Shown piece by piece: positions 1-8,972 of a DNA stretch of 10,143 nt. A model generated the notes under the pieces. The model ran no database searches. It was not told where the DNA came from and saw only the letters and a program-made list of their open reading frames with translations. Source of the stretch: an uncultured Collinsella sp. (GTDB lineage Bacteria; Actinomycetota; Coriobacteriia; Coriobacteriales; Coriobacteriaceae); NCBI GenBank assembly GCA_900550965.1, contig URUC01000073.1, positions 1-10,143 of the forward strand, in the 5' to 3' direction. The position numbers were made by a program, and so were the translations under genes. Each line of letters begins with the position of its first letter. Position 1 is the first letter of the stretch.

Positions 1-2120
<2,120 letters not shown>

Positions 2121-2140
2121 ATATCTCTCCCTGTCCCGCC

Positions 2141-2180
2141 GGGGAGGAATGTAGGCCCGCCAGGGTCTACATTCCTCCCC
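2141..2180 (-). promoter_or_regulatory. valS leader hairpin (perfect 14-bp inverted repeat)
   Basis: The arms 2141-2154 and 2167-2180 are perfect reverse complements. A further G-U pair and three G-C pairs inside leave a GCCA tetraloop, so the stem is about 18 bp. It ends 20 bases before the valS start. In the valS transcript the 5' arm reads GGGGAGGAATGTAG, a strong ribosome-binding-like sequence next to AUG-UAG, locked into the stem. No U-tract follows, so it is not an intrinsic terminator. It does not cover the actual valS ribosome-binding site. A regulatory or RNA-stabilising role is inference; the repeat itself is certain. Confidence 0.6.
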
Positions 2181-2201
2181 TTAGGTATCGATTACTTCAG
2201 T

Positions 2202-2230
2202 CTGATATGACTTCGCTGAGGCTTAAACAA
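2202..2230 (-). promoter_or_regulatory. Putative valS promoter
   Basis: On the minus strand TTGTTT (2225-2230) is followed after 17 bases by TATCAG (2202-2207). This resembles a sigma-70 type -35/-10 pair with a good -35 and a four-of-six -10. Transcription would start near 2195 and give a leader of about 75 bases containing the 2141-2180 hairpin. It lies downstream of the clpX terminator, where valS needs a promoter. Support is only by motif and position. Confidence 0.3.
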
Positions 2231-2274
2231 ACACACAGAATAACACAGGTAGTTGGGGTTATTGCGTATATATA

Positions 2275-2310
2275 AAATAGCCTCCGACCGCAGGTGGTCG
2301 GAGGCTATTT
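2275..2310 (-). terminator. Rho-independent terminator after clpX
   Basis: A perfect 15-bp stem (2275-2289 with 2296-2310) closes a six-base loop. On the minus strand the stem ends in TATTTTATATATA. It starts 21 bases after the clpX stop, so it ends the tig-clpP-clpX transcript and insulates valS. The plus-strand side has only a short T-run, so efficient termination is expected mainly on the minus strand. Confidence 0.88.
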
Positions 2311-2331
2311 GCAAGCACGTTTTTGGCTGGT

Positions 2332-3741
2332 TTAACCGTAGATGCGTTGGGGCTGTTCTTCGCCCTTTACGGAGGCTTCGGTCACAACGACCTTGGAAAC
2401 GCCCTCCTCGCTGGGCAGGTCGAACATCGTCTGCTGTAGCACGTCCTCGCAGATGGAACGCAAGCCGCGGGCGCCGGTCTTGCGGGCAAGCGCCATGCGG
2501 GCGATCTCGTGCAGGGCGGCGTCCTCAAACTCCAGGTCCACGTCCTCCAGCTGGAACATTTTGCGGTACTGGCGCACCACGGCGTTCTTGGGCTCAGTCA
2601 GGATCGACACCAGGTCGTCCTCGTCGAGCGCCTGCGTCTGGGTGACGACAGGCGTACGGCCCACGAACTCGGGGATCATGCCAAAGGCGTTGAGGTCCTG
2701 CGGGAGCACCTGACGCAGCAGGTCATTCTCGTCGACCGAGGTGGGGCCGGCGATCTCGGAGTTAAAGCCCACGCCCTTGTTTCCCACGCGGTCGGCGATA
2801 ATCTTGTCCAGACCCACAAAGGCACCGCCGCAGATAAACAGGATGTTGGTCGTGTCGATCTGCAGCAGCTCCTGTTGGGGATGCTTGCGGCCGCCGGTGG
2901 GCGGAACGCTAGCCACCGTGCCCTCAAGAATCTTAAGCAGCGCCTGCTGAACGCCCTCGCCCGAAACGTCGCGGGTAATAGAGAGGTTCTCGGCCTTGCG
3001 GGCGATCTTGTCGATCTCGTCCACGTAGATAATGCCGACCTGCGCGCGCTCAATGTCGCCATCGGCAGCATTGATAAGCTTGAGCAGGATGTTCTCCACG
3101 TCCTCGCCAACGTAACCGGCCTCGGTGAGCGCAGTGGCGTCGGCGATGGCAAACGGCACCTCGAGGATGCGGGCGAGTGTCTGGGCCAACAGGGTCTTAC
3201 CGGTACCGGTGGGACCGAGCAGCAGGATGTTGGACTTGGCGAGCTCGACCTCGTCCATATCGTCATCGAACTGCGAGCCCATGTCGTCATCAAAGGCAGA
3301 CACCGCAGCGCCGCCCTCAATCACGCGGCGATAGTGGTTGTACACGGCCACCGACATGGCGCGCTTGGCGTCCTCCTGGCCCATGACATAGGCCGAAAGC
3401 TCGTCATAGATCTCGTGCGGCGTCGGCACGTGCGTAATGACCTGACGCATATCGTCCTCGAGCTCAAAGCCCTCGGCCTCGGTATCCACAGCGGGCTGAG
3501 ACGCAGCCTGGCCGTGGTCGTTGAGGAAGCCCGGCAGTTTGCCGTTGCGGGCAGCGTCCATAAAGTCCGAAGCCAGCGACTCCTCCAAAATCTCGGAGCA
3601 GGCGGCGACGCACTCGTCACAGATAAAGATGTTAGTCGGGCCCTTTACGAGGCGACGGACCTGGCCCTGCTCTTTTCCGCAAAAGGAGCAGCGGATGGGG
3701 TTGCCGTTCTCGTCAAAGTTGTCCTGCATGTTACCTGCCAT
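2332..3741 (-). CDS. clpX: ATP-dependent Clp protease ATP-binding subunit ClpX
   Basis: ClpX is a hexameric AAA+ unfoldase that recognises, unfolds and translocates substrates into ClpP. The product has 469 residues; E. coli ClpX has 424. The N-terminal C4 zinc domain uses C18, C21, C41 and C44. Walker A GPTGTGKT is at 176-183, pore loop GYVG at 209-212, Walker B IIYVDEID at 237-244, the RKH loop at 285-287, and the sensor-2 motif GARGLRS at 423-429. The ClpP-docking IGF-type loop reads VGF (324-326). Two stretches explain the extra length: a linker of about 50 residues between the zinc domain and the PTPHE motif, and an acidic insert at about 143-166 with FDDDM occurring twice. The start at 3741 has AAGGA about eight bases upstream; an ATG four codons later (MQDNF) is possible. 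It lies one base after the clpP stop, so the two are co-transcribed and probably translationally coupled. Confidence 0.98.
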   Translation of the reverse strand: MAGNMQDNFDENGNPIRCSFCGKEQGQVRRLVKGPTNIFICDECVAACSEILEESLASDFMDAARNGKLPGFLNDHGQAASQPAVDTEAEGFELEDDMRQVITHVPTPHEIYDELSAYVMGQEDAKRAMSVAVYNHYRRVIEGGAAVSAFDDDMGSQFDDDMDEVELAKSNILLLGPTGTGKTLLAQTLARILEVPFAIADATALTEAGYVGEDVENILLKLINAADGDIERAQVGIIYVDEIDKIARKAENLSITRDVSGEGVQQALLKILEGTVASVPPTGGRKHPQQELLQIDTTNILFICGGAFVGLDKIIADRVGNKGVGFNSEIAGPTSVDENDLLRQVLPQDLNAFGMIPEFVGRTPVVTQTQALDEDDLVSILTEPKNAVVRQYRKMFQLEDVDLEFEDAALHEIARMALARKTGARGLRSICEDVLQQTMFDLPSEEGVSKVVVTEASVKGEEQPQRIYG

Positions 3742-3742
3742 C

Positions 3743-4363
3743 CTAGGCGTCCTTCGCGGCCAAGTCGCGCGAGGTAACGATACGGTCGATAAGGCCGTAG
3801 TCGAGGGCCTCGGCAGCGGTCAGGTAATTGTCGCGCTCGGTATCGGCCTGGACCTTCTCGATGGGCTGGCCCGATGCGTCAGACAGGATCTGGTTGAGCT
3901 CGCGACGGGTCTTCTTGATCTCCTCGGCAACGATCTCAATCTCGGTCTGCTGGCCCTGGGCGCCGCCGCTGGGCTGGTGAATCATGACTTTGGAGTGCGG
4001 CAGGCAGAAGCGCTTACCCTTAGCGCCGGCCGAAAGCAGCACGGCGGCCATGGACGCGGCCATACCGACGCAAATGGTCGAGACCTGCGGCTTAATGAAG
4101 TTCATGGTGTCAAGAATCGCCAGGCCGGAGTAAACCTCGCCACCGGGCGAATTGATGTAGAGCGAGATATCCTTCTCGGCATCCTGGCTCTCAAGATGCA
4201 GCAGCTGGGCAACGACCAGGTTGGCGCTGACGGAGTTGATCTCCTCGCCTAAGAAGATGATGCGGTCGTTGAGCAGGCGCGAATAGATATCGTAGCTGCG
4301 CTCGCCGCGCGGCGTCTGCTCGATAACGTATGGCACGAGGGCGGAATCGAACTTAGCGATCAT
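3743..4363 (-). CDS. clpP: ATP-dependent Clp protease proteolytic subunit ClpP
   Basis: This is the tetradecameric serine peptidase that degrades proteins fed in by ClpX (and by ClpC or ClpA where present). Numbered from the 216-codon reading frame starting at 4393, the catalytic triad is S114 (GMAASM), H139 (MIHQPSGG) and D188 (TERD). The spacings of 25 and 49 residues match the E. coli enzyme (S97, H122, D171). The family motifs ALVPYVIEQT, ERSYDIYSRLL and YINSPGG are all present. The start is a choice among four in-frame ATGs at 4393, 4375, 4369 and 4363. I prefer 4363 (MIAKFDSALVPYVIEQT, 206 residues) because GGAG sits six bases upstream and the N-terminus then has the usual family length. 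The 4393 ATG has no visible ribosome-binding site. Only one base separates the stop from clpX. Confidence 0.97.
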   Translation of the reverse strand: MIAKFDSALVPYVIEQTPRGERSYDIYSRLLNDRIIFLGEEINSVSANLVVAQLLHLESQDAEKDISLYINSPGGEVYSGLAILDTMNFIKPQVSTICVGMAASMAAVLLSAGAKGKRFCLPHSKVMIHQPSGGAQGQQTEIEIVAEEIKKTRRELNQILSDASGQPIEKVQADTERDNYLTAAEALDYGLIDRIVTSRDLAAKDA

Positions 4364-4409
4364 ACGCATCTCCATTTCTCTCTTGCGGACCATATTGGTT
4401 CTAGATAAA

Positions 4410-4450
4410 CGTACGGTGCCCGCATGCTATGCATTGGCTGGCACCGTACG
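4410..4450 (-). terminator. Inverted repeat between tig and clpP; weak terminator or attenuator
   Basis: Perfect 11-bp arms (CGTACGGTGCC at 4410-4420, its complement at 4440-4450) flank a 19-base loop. On the minus strand the hairpin is followed by TTTATC, a poor U-tract, about 77 bases after the tig stop. It could be a leaky terminator that lowers clpPX relative to tig, an mRNA-processing structure, or an operator for a dimeric regulator. I do not recognise it as CIRCE or a CtsR site. The remaining bases of the 4394-4526 gap show only a short ACCGG hairpin near 4457-4470. Confidence 0.5.
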
Positions 4451-4526
4451 AAACAACCGGATAACCGGTGTATAACTTTACCCCATCACGGGCGCACGCA
4501 TGCGCTCGCGGGCAAGGTGGTGAGAA

Positions 4527-5828
4527 TTACTCGGCGTCCTTGGCGGTCTCGTCGACCTCGGTCACCTTGGCGTTCTCGACCAGGTGGTCGACGGCCTTGG
4601 AGCGACGGATGGACTCGCGGACGGCAGGCATGCGGCCATCGGCGATGAACTCGGCCTTGGAAGCCTCGACGTCCTTGACGCCGGCCTTCTCGAACTCGGC
4701 GTTGATGTCGTCCTCGGTGACCTCAATCTTGAGCTCGCGGGCGAGGGCGTCGAGGGCCAGGGACTCACGGGCAACGTCGTTGGCCTGCTTGTGCAGGTCG
4801 CCGATGAACTGCTCCATGGTCAGACCGGAAGCGGGCAGCCAGGTGTCCAGGGTCATGCCGCGGGCAGCGAGGTTGGACAGGAAGTTCTGGCCAAGCTCCT
4901 CAAAGACGGACTGCTCGTAGTCGGCATCCATCTCGTCGAGCTGCAGGCGCTCGGCGAGAGCGGAGACGCAACGGTTCTCCTTCTCGGCCGGGAGGCGGGA
5001 AGCCTTGTCCTGCTCGATCTCGATCTTGATGGCGTCGCGCATGGCGTCGATGCTGTCGAAGCCAAAGTCGGACTTGACGAGCTCGTCGGTGAGCTCGGGG
5101 GTGTTGCGGACCTTGATGCCCTTGACGGTGACCTCGACGGTGTGGGTCTCGGCCTCCTCGCCCTCCTCGACCTCGTCGGTCCAGGTGACGGTCTTGACGT
5201 CGTCAACGTTAGCGCCGATCAGGGCCTCGTTGAACTCCTTGGGGTTGCTGTCGCTACCGGCGATGAGCATACGGCCCTCGGCGGCGAAGTTGTCGGCGTT
5301 CTCGACGGCCTTGAGGTCAACGGTGACGTAGTCCTCGGCCTCGACGGCGCGACCCTCGACGTCCTCGAAGGTGGCACGGTAGTTGAGGAGCATCTCGACC
5401 TGGTTGTTGATCTCGGACTCGGTGACCTCCGCGGGAGGCATCTCGATCTCGACGGCGTCGAAGGAGGAGAGCTCGGCAGCAGGACGCAGGGAGAACTCGA
5501 CGGTGTAGGTGTAGTCCTCGTGATCCTTGGCGAGGTCGAGCTCCTTGTAGTCACCGCTCTTGGTGGGGACGATGTCCAGCTCGTTGAGGACGGCGGGCTC
5601 GTTGGCGGCAATCAGGTCGTTGGTGGCCTGAGCGAGGGTAGCCTCGGCGCCAAGTGCGGAGTCGATGACCGGACGGGGAGCCTTACCGGCACGGAAGCCC
5701 GGGAAGCGGTACTTCTTGGCGGTGTCCTTGTAGGCCTTCTTGATCGCGGCGTCGACGTCGGCGGCCGGGATGGTGACCGTAGCGGTGAGCTTGGCGTCCT
5801 TGACGTCAGAAGCGGTGATGTTCAACAC
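4527..5828 (-). CDS. tig: Trigger factor (ribosome-associated chaperone)
   Basis: Trigger factor binds ribosomal protein uL23 at the exit tunnel and shields nascent chains. Counting from the GTG at 5828 (433 residues), the ribosome-binding signature GFRAGK lies at 44-49 within KKYRFPGFRAGKAP. A degenerate FKBP-type PPIase domain spans about 165-240 (EDYVTVDLKA to VKGIKVRN). The helical C-terminal arms end in RRSKAVDHLVENAKVTE and an acidic tail. The length matches the family (432 in E. coli). The start is ambiguous. A perfect AGGAGG lies at 5832-5837, three bases before GTG 5828 and six before TTG 5825, so initiation is at one of these rather than at ATG 5840, whose second and third codons are the AGGAGG itself. 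The gene is first in the tig-clpP-clpX cluster, and its product often hands substrates to ClpXP. Confidence 0.96.
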   Translation of the reverse strand: MLNITASDVKDAKLTATVTIPAADVDAAIKKAYKDTAKKYRFPGFRAGKAPRPVIDSALGAEATLAQATNDLIAANEPAVLNELDIVPTKSGDYKELDLAKDHEDYTYTVEFSLRPAAELSSFDAVEIEMPPAEVTESEINNQVEMLLNYRATFEDVEGRAVEAEDYVTVDLKAVENADNFAAEGRMLIAGSDSNPKEFNEALIGANVDDVKTVTWTDEVEEGEEAETHTVEVTVKGIKVRNTPELTDELVKSDFGFDSIDAMRDAIKIEIEQDKASRLPAEKENRCVSALAERLQLDEMDADYEQSVFEELGQNFLSNLAARGMTLDTWLPASGLTMEQFIGDLHKQANDVARESLALDALARELKIEVTEDDINAEFEKAGVKDVEASKAEFIADGRMPAVRESIRRSKAVDHLVENAKVTEVDETAKDAE

Positions 5829-5849
5829 GTTCCTCCTCATACTGCCCAG

Positions 5850-5879
5850 CTTATCTGAGGTGCTGGTACCTTTATGCAA
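5850..5879 (-). promoter_or_regulatory. Putative tig promoter
   Basis: On the minus strand TTGCAT (5874-5879) and GATAAG (5850-5855) are 18 bases apart, giving weak-to-moderate matches to sigma-70 -35 and -10 elements. Transcription would begin near 5843, leaving a short leader that carries AGGAGG before the GTG/TTG start. Such a start site would make ATG 5840 almost leaderless, which again favours the downstream start. The evidence is motif plus position only. Confidence 0.3.
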
Positions 5880-5916
5880 CAAAGAGTCGCGACGGCCGAA
5901 GCCGACGCAGATGCGT

Positions 5917-6000
5917 TGGTGCGGGCGAAAGGACTCGAACCTTCACGGGAATCCCACCAGAACCTAAATCTGGCGCGTCTACCAATTCCGCCACGCCCGC
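5917..6000 (-). tRNA. tRNA-Leu (anticodon UAG)
   Basis: This 84-base type II tRNA has an encoded CCA tail (5917-5919) and discriminator A. The acceptor GCGGGCG (5994-6000) pairs perfectly with CGCCCGC (5921-5927). The anticodon stem CCAGA/TCTGG encloses the loop TTTAGGT (5962-5968), so the anticodon is TAG, reading CUA and possibly other CUN codons. The long variable arm (TGGGATTCCCG) and the D-loop TTGGTAGACGC are typical of leucine tRNAs. The T-arm contains GGTTCGAGTCC. About 12 bases downstream is a CGGC-TTCG-GCCG mini-hairpin (5893-5904) followed by TCTTTGTT, possibly a weak terminator or processing signal before tig. Confidence 0.96.
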
Positions 6001-6019
6001 ATGAGCGCACAGACTAGGA

Positions 6020-6028
6020 ATGATAGCA
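6020..6028 (-). promoter_or_regulatory. Putative extended -10 promoter for tRNA-Leu
   Basis: The minus strand reads TGCTATCAT, an extended -10 element (TG, one base, then five of six TATAAT bases at 6020-6025). It is about 20 bases upstream of the mature tRNA 5' end, so the primary transcript would start near 6013. The -35 region is poor, which an extended -10 can tolerate. This is inferred from motif and spacing. Confidence 0.4.
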
Positions 6029-6086
6029 GATACGAACGGCAAGCGCACGCACACCTTTTACAGGCTCACGACCTCACCACGAGTGC

Positions 6087-6111
6087 AAAAGGCGGGGCGA
6101 GTTGCCCCGCC
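6087..6111 (-). terminator. GC-rich terminator after the hydroxylase operon
   Basis: GGCGGGGC (6091-6098) pairs perfectly with GCCCCGCC (6104-6111) across a five-base loop. On the minus strand the stem is followed by TTTTGC. It begins 30 bases after the stop of the molybdopterin subunit, which fits an intrinsic terminator for the two-gene operon and insulates the tRNA. The plus side has AATT rather than a T-run, so it should work mainly on the minus strand. Confidence 0.82.
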
Positions 6112-6140
6112 CCGCCAATTACGACTTGTTCGCTGACCCG

Positions 6141-8972
6141 CTACTCCCCCAGCAGGGCCTTCTCGGGCGTGATGGGCAGCGAGCGCACCTGGTGGCCGGT
6201 GGCGTGCGCCACGGCCGAGGCCACGGCGGCGAGCGGCGTGTTGATGACGACCTCGCCGATCGACTTGGCGCCAAACGGACCCGTCGGCTCGTAACTCGGC
6301 TCAAAGGCCACGCGAATGCTGCCGATATCCAGGCGCGTGGGCAACTTATAGCTCATAAAGTTACCGGTGCGCAGGCGGCCGCGATCATCGTGCTCGACGA
6401 TCTCGTAGAGCGCGTGGCCGATACCCTGGGCAATGCCGCCCTCGGCCTGGACGCGCGCGAGCGCCTCGTTGATCACGGTGCCGCAGTCGACGGCCGCCGC
6501 GTAGTCCACCACGGTCACCTTGCCGGTGGCCTTGTCGACCTCGACCTCGGCAATGCCGGCCATAAACGGCGGAGGCGAAACGGGCAGGCAGGCAGAGGCA
6601 TGCGAGGTCAGCGCGTCGCCGCCTGCGATGTTCTTGACGCACAGGTTGGCAAAGTCGCGCAGCGTGAGGTAGCGGTTCTGCTCGCGCGCGGCACGCTCGT
6701 CGGACAGGCGCACGTACTGGCCATCAAAGACCACGTCGGCGGCGTCCACATCCCACATCTGGGCGGCCTTGGCGCAAATCTTCTCGCGCAGCTCGGTCGC
6801 GGCGTTCTTGGCTGCCAGACCCGTCACGTACGTGCCCGAGCTCGCGTACGAGCCGGCGTCGAACGGCGACACGTCGGTGTCCACGCCGCGCACCACGATA
6901 AGCGAGCTCTCAACGCCCAGCTCCTCGGCGGCAATCTGCGCCAGGATCGTATCGACGCCCATGCCGTTATCGGTGGCGCCGGTGCCGATGGTGATGAAGC
7001 CATCCTCTTCCAGGCGCATGTCGATGCCGGCGATGTCCACGTTGGAGATGCCCGAGCCCTGCATGGTGAGCGCGCAGCCCAAGGCGCGCACGCGGTCGCC
7101 CAGGTCGACGGCCAGCGGCTTGTCGCGCCAACCGATCATATCCATCGCGCGCAGCAGGCAGCGGTCGAGCGCGCAGGCGTTGAGCTTCTCGTTGTAGTAC
7201 TGCGGCATGACCTCGCCCTCGCGCACGATGTTCTTAAGGCGCAGGTCGGCGGGGTCCATGTGCAGCATGTCGGCGAGCTCGTTGACGGCGCTCTCCACGG
7301 CAAACTGGCCCTGGGTGGCACCGTAGCCGCGATACGCGCCGCCGCGGTTGGTATTGGTGTAGACGGCGTCCCACCTAAAGCGGCTCGCCTTCACGTGGTT
7401 GTAGATGGGCAGGCTCTTGTGACCCGAGAGGCCGATCGTCGTGGTGGCGTGCTCGCCATACGCTCCGGCGTTGGAGAGCGTATGCAGATCGATGGCCGTG
7501 ATGGTGCCGTCGTTCATGGCGCCCAGCTTAACGGTCATCTGCATCTGGTGGCGCGAGTTGCCCGCGGTGATGGTCTCCTCACGGGTGTAGCAGCAATAGC
7601 TCGGACGGCCGGTCTGCTGGGTGACGAACGCCACGAAGATCTCGCAGCAGCCCGTCTGCTTGGAGCCAAAGCCGCCGCCGATGCGCGGCTTAATGACCTG
7701 CACCTGCGACTGCGGAATGTCGAGCGACTGCGCGACCATGCGGCGTACGTGGAAGGGCACCTGCGTCGAGGTGGTCACCGAGATACGCCCGAACGCGTCG
7801 GTCGTTGCGAAGGCGCGGAAGGTTTCCATGGGCGCGGTCTGCGTGGCCTGACTGGTGTAGGTGCGCTCAAAGACGATGTCGCTCTGGGCGAACGCCCCAT
7901 CAAGGTCGCCAAAATCGCTGGTACCGCTGCACACCAGGTTGCGAGCAACGTCGCCGCCCTGCGGGAACATAAAGGTCACGTCGCCCTCGGGGTGGACCAC
8001 GATGTCGTTATCGAGTGCCTGGGTAAAGTCGAGCAGCGGCTCGAGCACCTCATAGTCGACCTTGATGAGTTTGAGCGCCTTGTCGGCAGCCTCCTCGGTC
8101 TCGGCGGCGACGATCGCCACCTCCTCGTTTTGGTAGCGCACCAGGTTCTCGAGAATCAGGCGGTCGTAGGGACTCGGCTGCGGATAACTCTGGCCGGCGA
8201 TGGTAAAGCGGCGCTTGGGCACGTCCTCGTAGGTGTAAACGCCCACCACGCCGGGCACCTTCAGGGCGCGCGATGTATCGATGGAGCGGATCTTGGCGCG
8301 GGCATAGGGGCTGCGTTTGAGCTTGACGATCAGGGCGCCGGCGGGCACCAGGTCGCCCGTGTAGACGGGACGTCCCTCGAGCAGGGCCTTCGAGTCCTTC
8401 TTGGGCTGCTTGTGGGTGATCTGCTTGTACGAGACGCCGTCGCAGCTGGTGTCGTTGACCGGCAGCTCGGGCATCTCAAAGCCCACCTGCACGCCGGACT
8501 CGTTAAGGAAGCGCACGATAGCGCGCAGCTGGCTCTCGTAGCCGCTGCAACGGCAGAGGTTGCCGGCCAGCTGGCGCGAGAGCTCCTCGCGCGTAGCGAC
8601 GAGGCTCGGATCCTCCTTGGCGGCGCGGGCAAGCGCCAGCACGTTCATGATAAGGCCGGGGGCGCAAAAACCGCACTGCTCGGCACCTTCGGCAGCCATC
8701 GCGCGGGCGAGTGCCTCGGACTCGGCTTTGAGGCCCTCGAGCGTGGTGACGGAGCGGCCCTCGACGCGCGCGGCGGGAACCGAGCAGCTCAGCACCGGGT
8801 CGCCGTCGAGCCACACCGTGCACAGACCGCAGTTGGTGGTTTCGCAGGCGCAGCGCACCGACGCGCAACCCTGCTCACGCAAAAGCGAAAAGAGCATGGT
8901 GTCGGGGGCAATCTGAACCTTGACCTTGCGGCCGTTGAGCGTAAAGGAAAGATCGATGAGTTTGGCAGCCAT
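6141..8972 (-). CDS. Fused [2Fe-2S]/molybdopterin hydroxylase subunit (XdhD-like)
   Basis: This 943-residue xanthine oxidase-family protein is built like E. coli XdhD: iron-sulfur domains fused in front of the molybdenum domains. Such enzymes hydroxylate purines or other N-heterocycles or aldehydes using water, passing electrons from Mo through two clusters to FAD. Cluster I (plant-ferredoxin type) uses C43, C48, C51 and C63; cluster II uses C100, C103, C140 and C142. The Mo part runs from about residue 195 to the end. It contains TQVPFHVRR, GGGFGSKQ (432-439), YRGYGATQ (547-554), GATDNGMG, QAEGGIAQGIG and PFGAKSIGE, the last giving the conserved catalytic Glu907. The start overlaps the FAD-subunit stop (TAATG) and has GAGG seven bases upstream. 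There is no signal peptide or twin-arginine motif, so the protein is cytoplasmic. All family landmarks are intact, so the enzyme should be active. The substrate cannot be told from the sequence: xanthine/hypoxanthine or another purine is my best guess. Confidence 0.93.
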   Translation of the reverse strand: MAAKLIDLSFTLNGRKVKVQIAPDTMLFSLLREQGCASVRCACETTNCGLCTVWLDGDPVLSCSVPAARVEGRSVTTLEGLKAESEALARAMAAEGAEQCGFCAPGLIMNVLALARAAKEDPSLVATREELSRQLAGNLCRCSGYESQLRAIVRFLNESGVQVGFEMPELPVNDTSCDGVSYKQITHKQPKKDSKALLEGRPVYTGDLVPAGALIVKLKRSPYARAKIRSIDTSRALKVPGVVGVYTYEDVPKRRFTIAGQSYPQPSPYDRLILENLVRYQNEEVAIVAAETEEAADKALKLIKVDYEVLEPLLDFTQALDNDIVVHPEGDVTFMFPQGGDVARNLVCSGTSDFGDLDGAFAQSDIVFERTYTSQATQTAPMETFRAFATTDAFGRISVTTSTQVPFHVRRMVAQSLDIPQSQVQVIKPRIGGGFGSKQTGCCEIFVAFVTQQTGRPSYCCYTREETITAGNSRHQMQMTVKLGAMNDGTITAIDLHTLSNAGAYGEHATTTIGLSGHKSLPIYNHVKASRFRWDAVYTNTNRGGAYRGYGATQGQFAVESAVNELADMLHMDPADLRLKNIVREGEVMPQYYNEKLNACALDRCLLRAMDMIGWRDKPLAVDLGDRVRALGCALTMQGSGISNVDIAGIDMRLEEDGFITIGTGATDNGMGVDTILAQIAAEELGVESSLIVVRGVDTDVSPFDAGSYASSGTYVTGLAAKNAATELREKICAKAAQMWDVDAADVVFDGQYVRLSDERAAREQNRYLTLRDFANLCVKNIAGGDALTSHASACLPVSPPPFMAGIAEVEVDKATGKVTVVDYAAAVDCGTVINEALARVQAEGGIAQGIGHALYEIVEHDDRGRLRTGNFMSYKLPTRLDIGSIRVAFEPSYEPTGPFGAKSIGEVVINTPLAAVASAVAHATGHQVRSLPITPEKALLGE

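Noticed and set aside
2121..2274. T-box riboswitch in the valS leader
   Set aside because: No AGGGTGGNACCGCG-type T-box sequence or matching terminator/antiterminator pair is present; only one strong hairpin without a U-tract is seen.
4394..4526. CIRCE or CtsR heat-shock operator upstream of clpP
   Set aside because: Neither TTAGCACTC-type inverted repeats nor tandem GGTCAAA-type heptads are present in this gap or upstream of tig.
5917..6000. tRNA-Leu as an integration site explaining the hydroxylase operon
   Set aside because: Elements usually integrate at the tRNA 3' end, which here faces tig. The hydroxylase genes lie on the 5' side, and no integrase or repeated tRNA 3' fragment is visible.
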